A DNA stretch of 64,000 nucleotides. Origin: DASXRA01 sp963737425. Its GTDB lineage: Bacteria; Actinomycetota; Actinomycetes; Mycobacteriales; Jatrophihabitantaceae. The stretch is taken from the NCBI GenBank assembly GCA_963737425.1, contig CAVTSX010000008.1:1054001-1118000 (forward strand), in the 5' to 3' direction. Shown in pieces: positions 29,752-38,480 of the stretch. The notes below the pieces were generated by a model. That model was not told where the DNA came from. It saw only the letters and a list, made by a program, of their open reading frames with translations, and searched no databases. The stretch's first letter is position 1. Every line of letters begins with the position of its first letter. A program made the translations under genes and the position numbers.

Positions 29752-31106
29752 GCGGCACGGCGGTGGTGGTCGGCGGCGGACTGGCCGGAATCACGGCGGC
29801 GCTGCGTCTGGCCGACGCGGGGCAGTCGGTGGTGCTGCTCGAGGGCCGTCCGCGCCTGGGCGGCGCCGCGTTCTCGTTCCGCCGCGGCGAGCTGTCGATC
29901 GACAACGGCCAGCACGTGTTCCTGCGCTGCTGCGATTCCTATCGCTGGCTGATGCGCCGTCTCGGCGTCGAGAAGGACGTCATCCTCCAGCCCCGCCTGG
30001 ACATCCCGATTCTGCGCGCGGACGGGCAGCATGCGCGGCTGTCGCGAACAGCCGGCGTTCCGGCGCCCGCGCACCTGACGGCAGCGCTGGCCCGCTACCG
30101 CCTGCTGCGCCCGGCCGACCGGCTGCGCGCCGTCCGAGGCGCGCTCGCCTTGCGCCGACTCGATCCAGCCAATGCGTCCCTCGATGCCCGCACGCTCGGC
30201 GATTTCCTGCGCCGGCACGGCCAGAACGACGCGATCATCAGCTCGCTGTGGGGAATCGTCGCGGTCGCCACGCTGAACCTCGACCCGGACGATGCATCGC
30301 TCGCGTTGGCCGCGAAGGTGTTCCGCACCGGGCTGCTCGATCATGCAGACGCCGCTGACGTCGGCTACGCCGGCGTGCCGCTCGGCGATCTGCACTCGAC
30401 CGCGGCGCTTCGTGCGCTCGACCACGCCGGCGTCGAGGTGTTGCTGGCCCACCGTGTCGAGTCGATCGAGCCGGGCGCGACGGTGCACGCCCGCAGCCGC
30501 GACGGCGCGCGAAGCTTTCCGGCCGGCACCGTTGTGCTGGCCCTGCCACACCGAGACGCACTCGCCGCAGTGCCGGCCCTTGCGCAGACGCCGGTGGCTC
30601 GCGCCGAGGGCCTCGGCGCGGCGCCCATCGTGAACGTCCACGTCGTCTACGACCGCCGGGTCACCGACCTGCCTTTTGCGGCCGTGGTGAATTCTCCGGT
30701 GCAGTGGTTCTTCGACCGCACCGACACCTCGGGGCTGCGGCATTCGATGCCGGCGGGGCAGTACCTCGCGATCACGGTGTCGGCGGCCGACGCGATCATC
30801 GACGAGCCCAGCCGGTCCATCCAGCAGCGCTACGTCGACGAACTCGCCCGGCTGTTGCCTGCCGCCCGGCATGCCGAGGTGGTCGACGCCTTCGTCACGC
30901 GTGAGCGGCGGGCTACGTTCCGTCAAGCGGCAGGCACCGCAGCGCTTCGTCCGCCGAGTTTGTCGGGTGTGGACGGCGTTTGGCTGGCCGGGTCGTGGAC
31001 TGCGACAGGCTGGCCGGACACCATGGAGAGTGCCGTTCGCAGCGGCATTGCCGCCGCCGACGACGCGTTAGGGATTCCGCCGAAGGCCGTGGAGGTCGCC
31101 GCGTGA
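29748..31106 (+). CDS. hpnE: Hydroxysqualene dehydroxylase HpnE
   Basis: HpnE is an FAD-dependent enzyme that reduces hydroxysqualene to squalene, completing the HpnCDE route. The dinucleotide motif GGGLAGITAALRLADAG begins at residue ~8, followed by GRPRLGGAAFSFRRG, and IDNGQHVFLRCC is typical of HpnE. The end has GVWLAGSWTATGWPDTMESA, a late FAD contact. Length 452 aa from GTG 29748. A dispersed repeat sits between its stop and the next gene. Confidence 0.92.
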   Translation: MSGTAVVVGGGLAGITAALRLADAGQSVVLLEGRPRLGGAAFSFRRGELSIDNGQHVFLRCCDSYRWLMRRLGVEKDVILQPRLDIPILRADGQHARLSRTAGVPAPAHLTAALARYRLLRPADRLRAVRGALALRRLDPANASLDARTLGDFLRRHGQNDAIISSLWGIVAVATLNLDPDDASLALAAKVFRTGLLDHADAADVGYAGVPLGDLHSTAALRALDHAGVEVLLAHRVESIEPGATVHARSRDGARSFPAGTVVLALPHRDALAAVPALAQTPVARAEGLGAAPIVNVHVVYDRRVTDLPFAAVVNSPVQWFFDRTDTSGLRHSMPAGQYLAITVSAADAIIDEPSRSIQQRYVDELARLLPAARHAEVVDAFVTRERRATFRQAAGTAALRPPSLSGVDGVWLAGSWTATGWPDTMESAVRSGIAAADDALGIPPKAVEVAA

Positions 31107-31142
31107 GCGAGCGTTTCAGCGTAGCGAGGAGCGCAGCGATCG
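31103..31142 (+). repeat. Dispersed GAGCG/CAGCGA repeat, copy 1
   Basis: Starting at the GTGA of the hpnE stop, the stretch reads GTGAGCGAGCG, then CAGCGTAGCGAGGAGCGCAG. Related copies occur after fusA (41988-42050) and before the agmatinase gene (63815-63862). All three begin at a start/stop codon junction. Confidence 0.55.
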
Positions 31143-31179
31143 TGCCGATGAGCGCTCGCGGGAAGATCGAGGGAGACCG

Positions 31180-32196
31180 ATGAGCCGCACCGCACCCGAG
31201 GCGATCGGCCGCGTGCGCGAGCCCGTTCAGCAGGCTCTGCGCAGCGCCGTCGCCACGCTCGACGACGATCGGATGCGGCTGATCGCGTCCTATCAACTCG
31301 GCTGGTGCGACCAGAGCGGCGTGGCGGTCGGATCCGGGGGCGGCAAGGCGATCCGGCCGACACTCGCGGTCCTGTCCGCCCAGGCCGGCGGTGCCGACCC
31401 TAGCGCCGGGCTGCCCGGCGCGGTAGCCGTCGAGCTGGTGCACAACTTCTCCCTGCTGCACGACGACGTCATGGACCGTGATCTCGAGCGGCGTCATCGC
31501 CCCACCGGGTGGGCCGTCTTCGGCGAGGGGCAGGCGATCCTCGCCGGCAACGCGATGCTGACCTGCGCGATCGAGACCCTCGTGCGCGACGGCGCCAACG
31601 GCCAGCGCGCGTTGCCCGGCCTGCTGGCCGCCACCCAGCGGCTGATCAGCGGGCAGTCCGACGACCTGCACTTCGAGGGCACGCGCGATGTGTCCGTCGA
31701 GGACGTGCTGCGCATGGAGGCCGGCAAGACGGCCGCGTTGCTTGCCTGCTCGGCGTCGATCGGCGCCCTGGCCGTCGGCTCGCCCGCTGATGTGGTCGCG
31801 GCACTGCACGACTACGGGCACGAGCTGGGCATGGCATTCCAGCTGATCGACGACATCCTCGGCATCACCGGAGACCCTGAGGTCACCGGCAAGTCGGCAT
31901 CGTCGGACGTGCGGGCCGGCAAGAGGTCAGCTCCCGTGGTCGCCGCGCTGCGGTCCGGGGCCGACGCGTCCGCGCGCCTTGCTGACCTGCTCGCCGACGG
32001 CGCACCGAAATCCGACGAGGACGTCATCCTCGCCACCAAGCTCATCGAGGAGGCAGGCGGTATCGAATGGGCCGCACGGGAGGCCGACGCGCACCTGGCC
32101 CGGGCGCTCGAACGCCTCGATGCGTTGCCGTCGGCTGCGCACGTCGTCGGCGATCTCGTCGCACTGGCGCGCTACGTTGTCGATCGCGATCACTGA
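31180..32196 (+). CDS. Polyprenyl (probably farnesyl) diphosphate synthase
   Basis: A trans-prenyltransferase of 338 aa. The first Asp-rich motif is LLHDDVMDRD and the second is LIDDILGITGD; GGKAIRPTLAV is the substrate loop. It joins isopentenyl diphosphate units, here most likely to farnesyl diphosphate for HpnD, as in other actinobacterial hopanoid operons. Residues four and five before the first motif (HNFSLLHDD) are Phe-Ser, giving little help on chain length, so geranylgeranyl diphosphate cannot be excluded. The next gene starts 16 nt later. Confidence 0.88.
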   Translation: MSRTAPEAIGRVREPVQQALRSAVATLDDDRMRLIASYQLGWCDQSGVAVGSGGGKAIRPTLAVLSAQAGGADPSAGLPGAVAVELVHNFSLLHDDVMDRDLERRHRPTGWAVFGEGQAILAGNAMLTCAIETLVRDGANGQRALPGLLAATQRLISGQSDDLHFEGTRDVSVEDVLRMEAGKTAALLACSASIGALAVGSPADVVAALHDYGHELGMAFQLIDDILGITGDPEVTGKSASSDVRAGKRSAPVVAALRSGADASARLADLLADGAPKSDEDVILATKLIEEAGGIEWAAREADAHLARALERLDALPSAAHVVGDLVALARYVVDRDH

Positions 32197-32212
32197 CCGG
32201 CGGGGGGAGACC

Positions 32213-34165
32213 GTGACCGCACCACGCACCACCGAGGTTCGCGACGACGTCCGTGTCGCGGTCGAGCGCGCCCGCGCCCACCTGGTCGGCCGGCAGGACG
32301 CCGCCGGCTGGTGGAAGGGCGAATTGCGCACCAACGTCACGATGGACGCCGAGGATCTCCTGCTGCGGCAGTTCCTCGGCATCCTGCAACCCGACGAGCT
32401 CGACCAGACCGCTCGCTGGATCCGGTCGCAGCAGCGGGCAGACGGCACCTGGGCGACGTTCCACGGAGGTCCGGGCGACCTGTCGACGACGGTCGAGGCG
32501 TACGCCGCGCTTCGCCTGGCCGGCGACGGCGTCGACGACCCGCACATGGCGAAGGCTCGCGAGTTCGTCCTCGCCGGCGGCGGCAGCGAGGCCAGCCGGG
32601 TGTTCACCCGGGTGTGGCTCGCGCTCTTCGGCGAATGGTCCTGGGACGCATTGCCGACCATGCCACCCGAGATCGTGCTGCTGCCGTCGTGGTTCCCGCT
32701 CAACCCCTACGACTGGGGCTGCTGGGCGCGCCAGACCGTCGTGGCGATCACCGTGGTGGCGACGCTGCGTCCGGCCCGTCCGCTGCCGTTCCACCTGGAC
32801 GAACTGCGCAGCGGCGCCACGCCTGCGCCGTCGAAGACGGGGCCGGCTGCCCGCTTCTTCACGGGCCTCGACAAGGTGCTCAAGGCCTACGATCGCTCGC
32901 CGATCAAGCCGGGCCGCAAGGCCGCGTTCCACCGGGCCGCCGAGTGGATCATCGCCCGCCAGGAGGCCGACGGCGGGTGGGGCGGCATCCAGCCGCCGAT
33001 GGTGTACTCGATCCTCGCGCTGCACCTGCTCGGCTACCCGCTCGACCATCCGGTGATCGCGGCCGGCCTTCGCGGCATCGAGGGCTTCACCATGCGCGAG
33101 CAGACCGCAGACGGCCCGATCCGGTGGATGGAGGCGTGCCAGTCGCCGATCTGGGACACCTGCCTCGCGGTCACGGCGCTGCTCGATGCCGGTGCCGCGC
33201 CGGACGAGCCGGCCGTCAAGCAGGCGACGCAGTGGCTGCTCGACGAGGAGATCCGGGTCAAGGGCGACTGGGCGGTGCGCCGCCCGCAACTCGCCCCGGG
33301 CGGCTGGGCGTTCGAGTTCGCCAATGACTACTACCCCGACATCGACGACACGGCCGAGGTCGTCCTCGCCATGCAACGCGTCGGCGAGGCGGTGGTCCCG
33401 GGCATCGAGGCCGCTATGCAGCGCGGCACGGCCTGGACGCTCGGCATGCAGTCACGCGACGGCGGGTGGGCCGCTTTCGACGCCGACAACACCAGCCGGG
33501 TCATCGGCAAGTTGCCGTTCTGCGATTTCGGCGCTGTCATCGATCCGCCGAGCGCCGACGTCACCGCGCACGTCGTCGAGATGCTCGCGCATCGCGGGCT
33601 CACCGACACCGAACCCGCCCGGCGGGGCATCCGGTGGCTGCTCGACGACCAGCAGGCCGACGGCTCCTGGTTCGGACGCTGGGGTGCCAACTACATATAC
33701 GGCACAGGAGCGGTCGTGCCTGCACTGGTGGCCGCCGGTGTCGGCGAAGATTCGGTGCCGGTGCGCCGGGCGGTCCGCTGGCTGGAGCGTCATCAGAACT
33801 CCGACGGAGGTTGGGGCGAGGATCTGCGTTCCTACGTCGATGCATCCTGGCGGGGTCGGGGCGACTCCACGGCGTCGCAGACCGCCTGGGCGCTGCTCGC
33901 GCTGCTCGCCGCGGGCGAGCACACCGAGGCCGTCGAGCGTGGCGTCAGTTACCTGGTCGGCACGCAGCGTGACGACGGTGGGTGGGACGAGGATCTGTTT
34001 ACCGGGACGGGGTTTCCCGGAGACTTCTACATCAACTACGAGATGTACCGGCTGCTGTTCCCGATCAGTGCGCTCGGCCGGTATGTCAGACAGGTGGCGG
34101 ATGCTTCCACAGCGCGACGAGCGCGAGCTGACGGCCGAAATCCAGCGATGAGTGAGGGCATATGA
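32213..34165 (+). CDS. shc: Squalene-hopene cyclase
   Basis: Membrane-bound class II cyclase, converting squalene to hopene and hopanol. The catalytic DIDDTA motif is at residues 376-381, the position of DXDDTA in characterised enzymes, and several QW repeats are visible (QEADGGWGG, QSRDGGWAAFDADN, QNSDGGWGED, QRDDGGWDE). PNPYDWGCWARQT-like sequence (LNPYDWGCWARQT) is also typical. Length is 650 aa from GTG 32213 behind GGGGGGAGA; the longer frame was rejected. The stop overlaps the hpnG-ispH fusion by 4 nt. Confidence 0.95.
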   Translation: MTAPRTTEVRDDVRVAVERARAHLVGRQDAAGWWKGELRTNVTMDAEDLLLRQFLGILQPDELDQTARWIRSQQRADGTWATFHGGPGDLSTTVEAYAALRLAGDGVDDPHMAKAREFVLAGGGSEASRVFTRVWLALFGEWSWDALPTMPPEIVLLPSWFPLNPYDWGCWARQTVVAITVVATLRPARPLPFHLDELRSGATPAPSKTGPAARFFTGLDKVLKAYDRSPIKPGRKAAFHRAAEWIIARQEADGGWGGIQPPMVYSILALHLLGYPLDHPVIAAGLRGIEGFTMREQTADGPIRWMEACQSPIWDTCLAVTALLDAGAAPDEPAVKQATQWLLDEEIRVKGDWAVRRPQLAPGGWAFEFANDYYPDIDDTAEVVLAMQRVGEAVVPGIEAAMQRGTAWTLGMQSRDGGWAAFDADNTSRVIGKLPFCDFGAVIDPPSADVTAHVVEMLAHRGLTDTEPARRGIRWLLDDQQADGSWFGRWGANYIYGTGAVVPALVAAGVGEDSVPVRRAVRWLERHQNSDGGWGEDLRSYVDASWRGRGDSTASQTAWALLALLAAGEHTEAVERGVSYLVGTQRDDGGWDEDLFTGTGFPGDFYINYEMYRLLFPISALGRYVRQVADASTARRARADGRNPAMSEGI

Positions 34166-35676
34166 CTGAGAACCGCCTGCTCGTGGTCGCTGCGCTGCGC
34201 ACCGAGTATGCGGCGCTGGCCGGCCGCGTGCCGGGTGCGCTCGTGGAGCGATGCGGCATGGGGCCCGAGCGAGTGCGCCGCTGGATCCGGCGCCTTTCGG
34301 AGATACGCCCGGACGCGCTGGTCGTCGCGGGTGTCGCCGGTGGGCTTGACCCGTCGCTGCATCCCGGCGACGTGGTTGTGGCCAGCGAGGTGCGCGACGA
34401 GCACGGCCGGATCGTGCTGCGTGCGGCGTCCCCGCTCGTGGCCGAGTTGCGCCGGATGGGGCTTCGGGTGCACACCGGCCCGATGGTGTCCTGCGACAAG
34501 ATCGTGACCGGTGCCGAGCGCGAGAAGCTGGCCAAGACCGGCGCGCTCGCCGTCGACATGGAGTCAGCGGCCGTCGTCCGGGCGCTGGGTTGCGAGCCGG
34601 ACCGTCCACCGGTCGCGGTAGTGCGAGTAATCGTCGACACCGCGCACATGCCGCTGGCCCGGCTGTCCACGGTGCCGTCCGGGGCGCGCGCCCTGCTGAC
34701 CCTGCGCAAGCTGGCTCCGGCGCTTCGCCGGTGGTCGGATCTCGCCGGGCCGCGTCGCGTCGTGCTTGCCGCGCCGCGTTCGTTCTGCGCAGGTGTCGAG
34801 CGGGCGGTCGACATCGTCGAGCAGGCGCTTCGCCGCTACCCGCGCCCGGTGTACGTCCGGCGCCAGATCGTGCACAACGCGCACGTCGTCGCCGATCTGC
34901 AGAGCAGGGGAGCCGTCTTCGTCGACGAGTTGGACGAGGTGCCCGACGGCACGACCGTGGTCTTCTCCGCGCATGGCGTTGCACCGGCGGTGCGCGCCGA
35001 GGCCGCACGCCGCGAACTTACCGTCGTCGACGCCACCTGCCCGCTGGTTGCGAAGGTGCACACGGAGGCCCGCCGCTTCCTTTCCCGCGGCGACACGGTG
35101 TTGCTCATCGGCCACGACGGTCACGACGAAACCGAGGGAACGCTGGGCGAGGCACCCGGTGAGATAAAGCTGGTGCAGTCGGCGGCCGAGGCGGAGAAGG
35201 TGGTGGCCGCTGACCCGGCGAAGGTCGCGGTGCTGACTCAGACCACGCTTGCCGTCGAGGACGCCGACCAGGTCGTCGACGTGCTGCGCCGGCGCTTCCC
35301 GCTCATCGAGTCGCCGCCGACCGAAGACATCTGCTACGCCACGACGAACCGGCAGGACGCCGTTCGGGCAATCGCGGCCGAGTCCGATGTCGTATTGGTG
35401 GTCGGGTCGCAGAACTCGTCGAACTCGCTGCGCCTGGTCGAGGTCGCCGAGCGGGCGGGCACGCGCGCCTACCTGGTCGACGACGCCGCAGGCGTCCTGC
35501 CCGAATGGATCGAGAACAGGCGCACGATCGGCATCACCGCGGGTGCGTCCGCCCCGCCGCATCTGGTCGACGAGGTCATCGGCACGTTGCGCGCCCTCGG
35601 CCCGATTGAGGTCGACGAGCGGGTCGTCACCCACGAAGACATCAAGTTCTCCCTTCCCAAGGAGGTCGCCGACTGA
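34162..35676 (+). CDS. hpnG-ispH: HpnG-IspH fusion: adenosylhopane nucleosidase plus HMBPP reductase
   Basis: Two enzymes in one 504-aa frame. Residues 1-~190 form an HpnG-type nucleoside phosphorylase (VVAGVAGGLDPSLHPGDVVV; VDMESAAVVRAL), which removes adenine from adenosylhopane. Residues ~197-500 form IspH/LytB, the [4Fe-4S] reductase of the MEP pathway that makes IPP and DMAPP. The cluster cysteines are C209 (SFCAGVERAV), C293 (DATCPLVAKVH) and C391 (EDICYATTNRQ), with E325 in HDETEGT and S416/N418 in SQNSSNS. No stop or frame break separates the parts. It sits between shc and hpnH. Confidence 0.92.
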   Translation: MTENRLLVVAALRTEYAALAGRVPGALVERCGMGPERVRRWIRRLSEIRPDALVVAGVAGGLDPSLHPGDVVVASEVRDEHGRIVLRAASPLVAELRRMGLRVHTGPMVSCDKIVTGAEREKLAKTGALAVDMESAAVVRALGCEPDRPPVAVVRVIVDTAHMPLARLSTVPSGARALLTLRKLAPALRRWSDLAGPRRVVLAAPRSFCAGVERAVDIVEQALRRYPRPVYVRRQIVHNAHVVADLQSRGAVFVDELDEVPDGTTVVFSAHGVAPAVRAEAARRELTVVDATCPLVAKVHTEARRFLSRGDTVLLIGHDGHDETEGTLGEAPGEIKLVQSAAEAEKVVAADPAKVAVLTQTTLAVEDADQVVDVLRRRFPLIESPPTEDICYATTNRQDAVRAIAAESDVVLVVGSQNSSNSLRLVEVAERAGTRAYLVDDAAGVLPEWIENRRTIGITAGASAPPHLVDEVIGTLRALGPIEVDERVVTHEDIKFSLPKEVAD

Positions 35677-35752
35677 TGTGTGCGTCGACGTCGATCCCGC
35701 GTCACAACCGACGTTCCGCTCCTGACGAGCGGGAGTAAGGAGATATGGCCTG

Positions 35753-36766
35753 ATGGCTATCCCAGTGCGTCAATCGGCGCGGGTTGGCTGGTACCTGTTC
35801 AGCCAGAAGTTGCGTCGCCGGGAGAAGTTCCCGCTGCTGGTCGAGCTTGAACCGTTGTTCGCGTGCAACCTCAAGTGCCCAGGCTGCGGCAAGATCCAGC
35901 AGCCACACGATCTGCTGCGCCAGCGCATGCCGGTCGAGCGTGCCGTGGCCGCGATCGAGGAGAGCGGCGCGCCGATGGTTTCCATCGCCGGCGGTGAACC
36001 GCTGATGCACCCGCAGATCGACGTCATGGTCGACGAGTTCGTGAAGCGCAAGAAGTACGTCTACCTGTGCACCAACGCCGAGTTGGTACGCAAGCGGTGG
36101 GACAAGTTCAACTTCAAGCCGTCCTCGTACTTTGCCTTCACCATCCACGTCGACGGCCTGCGTGAGCGCCACGACGAGGCTGTCGCCAAGGAGGGTGTGT
36201 TCGACGAAGCGATGGAGGCCATCAAGTTCCTGAAGGAGAAGGGCTTCCGCGTAACGACCAACTCGACCTTCTTCAGCAACGACACGCCGCAGAACGTGAT
36301 CGACGTGCTGAACATGCTCAACGACGAGGTCAAGGTCGACCAGATGATGATCTCGCCGGCCTACGCCTACGAGAAGGCGCCCGACCAGGACCACTTCCTC
36401 GGCGTGACCGAAACGCGTGAGTTGTTCAAGAAGGCCTTCGCCGGTGGCAACCGCAAGCGGTGGCGCCTGAACCACTCGCCGCTGTTCCTCGACTTCCTCG
36501 AGGGCAAGGTCGACTTCGAGTGCACCGCGTGGGGCATCCCGTCCTACTCGCTGCTCGGCTGGCAGCGCCCGTGCTACCTGATGGCCGACGGGTACACCAA
36601 GACCTACAAGGAACTCGTCGAGACCACCGACTGGTCCAAGTACGGCCGCGGACGTGACGAGCGGTGCAACAACTGCATGGCGCACTGCGGCTACGAGCCC
36701 ACGGCGGTGCTGGCCACGATGGGATCGCTCAAGCAGAGCCTGCGCGCGATGCGTGAACAGGGCTGA
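35753..36766 (+). CDS. hpnH: Adenosyl-hopene transferase HpnH (radical SAM)
   Basis: HpnH joins the 5'-deoxyadenosyl group of SAM to diploptene, the first step of C35 hopanoid side-chain synthesis. The radical SAM cluster motif is C38-NLK-C42-PG-C45, followed by the GGEPL loop (SIAGGEPLMHPQ). A C-terminal Cys-rich segment (CNNCMAHCGYEP) is characteristic of HpnH. Length is 337 aa. The ATG follows AAGGAGATATGGCCTG. Its product is the substrate of the HpnG half encoded just upstream. Confidence 0.95.
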   Translation: MAIPVRQSARVGWYLFSQKLRRREKFPLLVELEPLFACNLKCPGCGKIQQPHDLLRQRMPVERAVAAIEESGAPMVSIAGGEPLMHPQIDVMVDEFVKRKKYVYLCTNAELVRKRWDKFNFKPSSYFAFTIHVDGLRERHDEAVAKEGVFDEAMEAIKFLKEKGFRVTTNSTFFSNDTPQNVIDVLNMLNDEVKVDQMMISPAYAYEKAPDQDHFLGVTETRELFKKAFAGGNRKRWRLNHSPLFLDFLEGKVDFECTAWGIPSYSLLGWQRPCYLMADGYTKTYKELVETTDWSKYGRGRDERCNNCMAHCGYEPTAVLATMGSLKQSLRAMREQG

Positions 36767-37859
36767 CCGCGCCGACGTCGCCACGACCGGCGAGAGCCCC
36801 GGCAGCGAGCCCCGCGCCGTACTCGACGACGCGGGGCTGCGCCTGTTTCAGGCGCTGTGTGCAGATCGCGGGCGGCCCCGGCAGGTGCGCGCACTCGACA
36901 GCAGCCCGCGATCGCGGGTGTGGCTGGTCGAGACCGCCGACTCGGCGTACGTCGTCAAGCAGATCGTCGGCGACCCGGACGCGGCGCGGCGTTTCGCCCG
37001 TGAACTGACCGCGCTGCGTCTTGCCGAGCGGGTCGAACCGCCGGTCGTGGCGCGCGTGCTGGCCAGCGACGCAACCGAGAACGCGATGGTCCTGGAGCAC
37101 CTCGTCGAGCGCCGGATGGCCACCGACTGGCCGGTTGCCTACGCCGCCGGCCTCGCCCGGCTGCACGCCGCCGGCCGGCAGGCCGAACCGGCCGCGCTGC
37201 CGCCATGGGCCGGACCGCGCGCTGACGACGTTGGGGCGTTCCTCGCGCTGGCCGGCGCCTTGCGAGTGCCCGTCCCGGCGAGCGTCGGCGCTGTGCTCGG
37301 CGATGTCGTCGACCGGCTGGCGTCGGCGCCCGGACGCTGTCTGTTGCATGGCGATCCGTGCCCGGACAATGCGCTGCACACGGCATCCGGCGTGCGGTTC
37401 ATCGACCTCGAACAGGCCGCGATCGGCAACGGTCTGGTTGAGCTGGCCTACCTTCGGATGGCGTTCCCGACCTGCTGGTGCGTCACTTCGGCCTCGCCAG
37501 CGGTCTTACAGCGAGCCGAGCAGACGTATCGCAGCGTTTGGCAGGAATCGACCGGCGAGGACGTGAGCGGCGACCTCGCCGACGCGTGCGTCGGCTGGCT
37601 GCTGCGCGGTGATGCTCTCGTCCCGCGAGCGCAGCGCGGTGGCGCCGACTACCTGGCGCGCCTCGTCGACGCCGACTGGGAATGGGGAACGGTGACGGCC
37701 CGCGAGCGCCTGGCCCATCGCCTCGGCGTTGTTACGGACCTGACGGTCGGTCACCCCGAGTTCGGCCCGCTCGGCGCGATCGTCATGGCAATGCGCGAGG
37801 CCATGCTGCGCCGTTGGCCGGGGCTGCGACGCCCGCCGGAGACCGTCCCCGCTTGGTAA
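36753..37859 (+). CDS. APH-family phosphotransferase at the end of the hopanoid operon
   Basis: A kinase-like protein of 368 aa, related to aminoglycoside/choline phosphotransferases. The Brenner motif is LHGDPCPDNAL and the metal-binding aspartate lies in VRFIDLEQAAIG. The nucleotide lobe contains AYVVKQIVGDPDAARRFARE, including the conserved Lys. The GTG at 36753 overlaps the end of hpnH by 14 nt, so it is translated with the operon. The substrate is unknown; phosphorylation of a polyol or amino hopanoid side chain is a speculation from position only. Confidence 0.75.
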   Translation: MNRADRADVATTGESPGSEPRAVLDDAGLRLFQALCADRGRPRQVRALDSSPRSRVWLVETADSAYVVKQIVGDPDAARRFARELTALRLAERVEPPVVARVLASDATENAMVLEHLVERRMATDWPVAYAAGLARLHAAGRQAEPAALPPWAGPRADDVGAFLALAGALRVPVPASVGAVLGDVVDRLASAPGRCLLHGDPCPDNALHTASGVRFIDLEQAAIGNGLVELAYLRMAFPTCWCVTSASPAVLQRAEQTYRSVWQESTGEDVSGDLADACVGWLLRGDALVPRAQRGGADYLARLVDADWEWGTVTARERLAHRLGVVTDLTVGHPEFGPLGAIVMAMREAMLRRWPGLRRPPETVPAW

Positions 37860-37864
37860 CCGAG

Positions 37865-38446
37865 TCACCGGGCGTAGGTGGCGGTGAGCGTGCGCGCCGC
37901 CACGGCGTCGCGACGTAGGTCGCCGACCGTCGATGTTTCGTCGCGAAGTGCCCACACGGTGAGGACGTAGTGGTGGCGTGCGCCGGCGGGTGGGCACGGC
38001 CCGCCGTAACCCGGCTTGCCGAAGCCGTTCGTTAGTTCGTGGGCCCCTTCGGGTAACGCCCCGCCGGGGCTCGCCCCGGCCGGCAGCGACGTGACCGACG
38101 CCCGTATGCCGAACACGGCCCAATGCAGGAAGCCGTGTGCGTCCGGGTCGGTGATCGTCACCGCGTAGGAGCGTGTGCCTTGGGGTGCGCCCGACCAGGT
38201 CAGTGCCGGTGAGCGGCCCGGATCGGTGGACGTGCACCCGATGGGCGGAGCGAGCGGGCACCCGTCGGGCCAGGCGGTGGGCATGACCCTCAGGGTGGGC
38301 AGTGCCGCGCTACTGGACGTGCCCATGTGCCGGCTCGGCGAGCTGCACGCGGTGAGCAGCACGGCGAGTGCTGCCAAATGCCCACCCAGCCGCACCCGCG
38401 GCGCCCGGCGGCGCCGCAGGTGGGCAGTTTCGCCCCAGGTGGGCAC
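37865..38446 (-). CDS. PEBP/YbhB-YbcL family lipoprotein
   Basis: This 193-residue protein has an N-terminal Arg-rich stretch, a hydrophobic segment and a lipobox (AVLLTAC, then SSPS). The PEBP fold is marked by SPALTWSGAPQGTRSYAVTI, DPDAHGFLHWAVFGI and YGGPCPPAGARHHYVLTVW. PEBP proteins bind phosphatidylethanolamine or act as protease inhibitors elsewhere; the bacterial role is unclear. The GTG start at 38446 falls inside an array of GTGGGCA boxes, so a shorter start (GTG near 38395) is possible. It converges on the hopanoid operon. Confidence 0.82.
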   Translation of the reverse strand: MPTWGETAHLRRRRAPRVRLGGHLAALAVLLTACSSPSRHMGTSSSAALPTLRVMPTAWPDGCPLAPPIGCTSTDPGRSPALTWSGAPQGTRSYAVTITDPDAHGFLHWAVFGIRASVTSLPAGASPGGALPEGAHELTNGFGKPGYGGPCPPAGARHHYVLTVWALRDETSTVGDLRRDAVAARTLTATYAR

Positions 38447-38480
38447 TTACAACTGCCCACCGAGCGCCAAAGTGCCCACC
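38419..38480. repeat. Two interleaved perfect inverted repeats of GGTGGGCA boxes
   Basis: Arm A GGTGGGCAGTT (38419-38429) pairs with AACTGCCCACC (38451-38461); arm B GGTGGGCACTT (38438-38448) pairs with AAGTGCCCACC (38470-38480). The order A-B-A'-B' means that both hairpins form only as a pseudoknot or one at a time. More boxes lie nearby: GGTGGGCA at 38276-38283 and 38294-38301, TGCCCACC at 38379-38386, and GCCCAC/GTGGGCA at 38542-38555. Confidence 0.75.
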
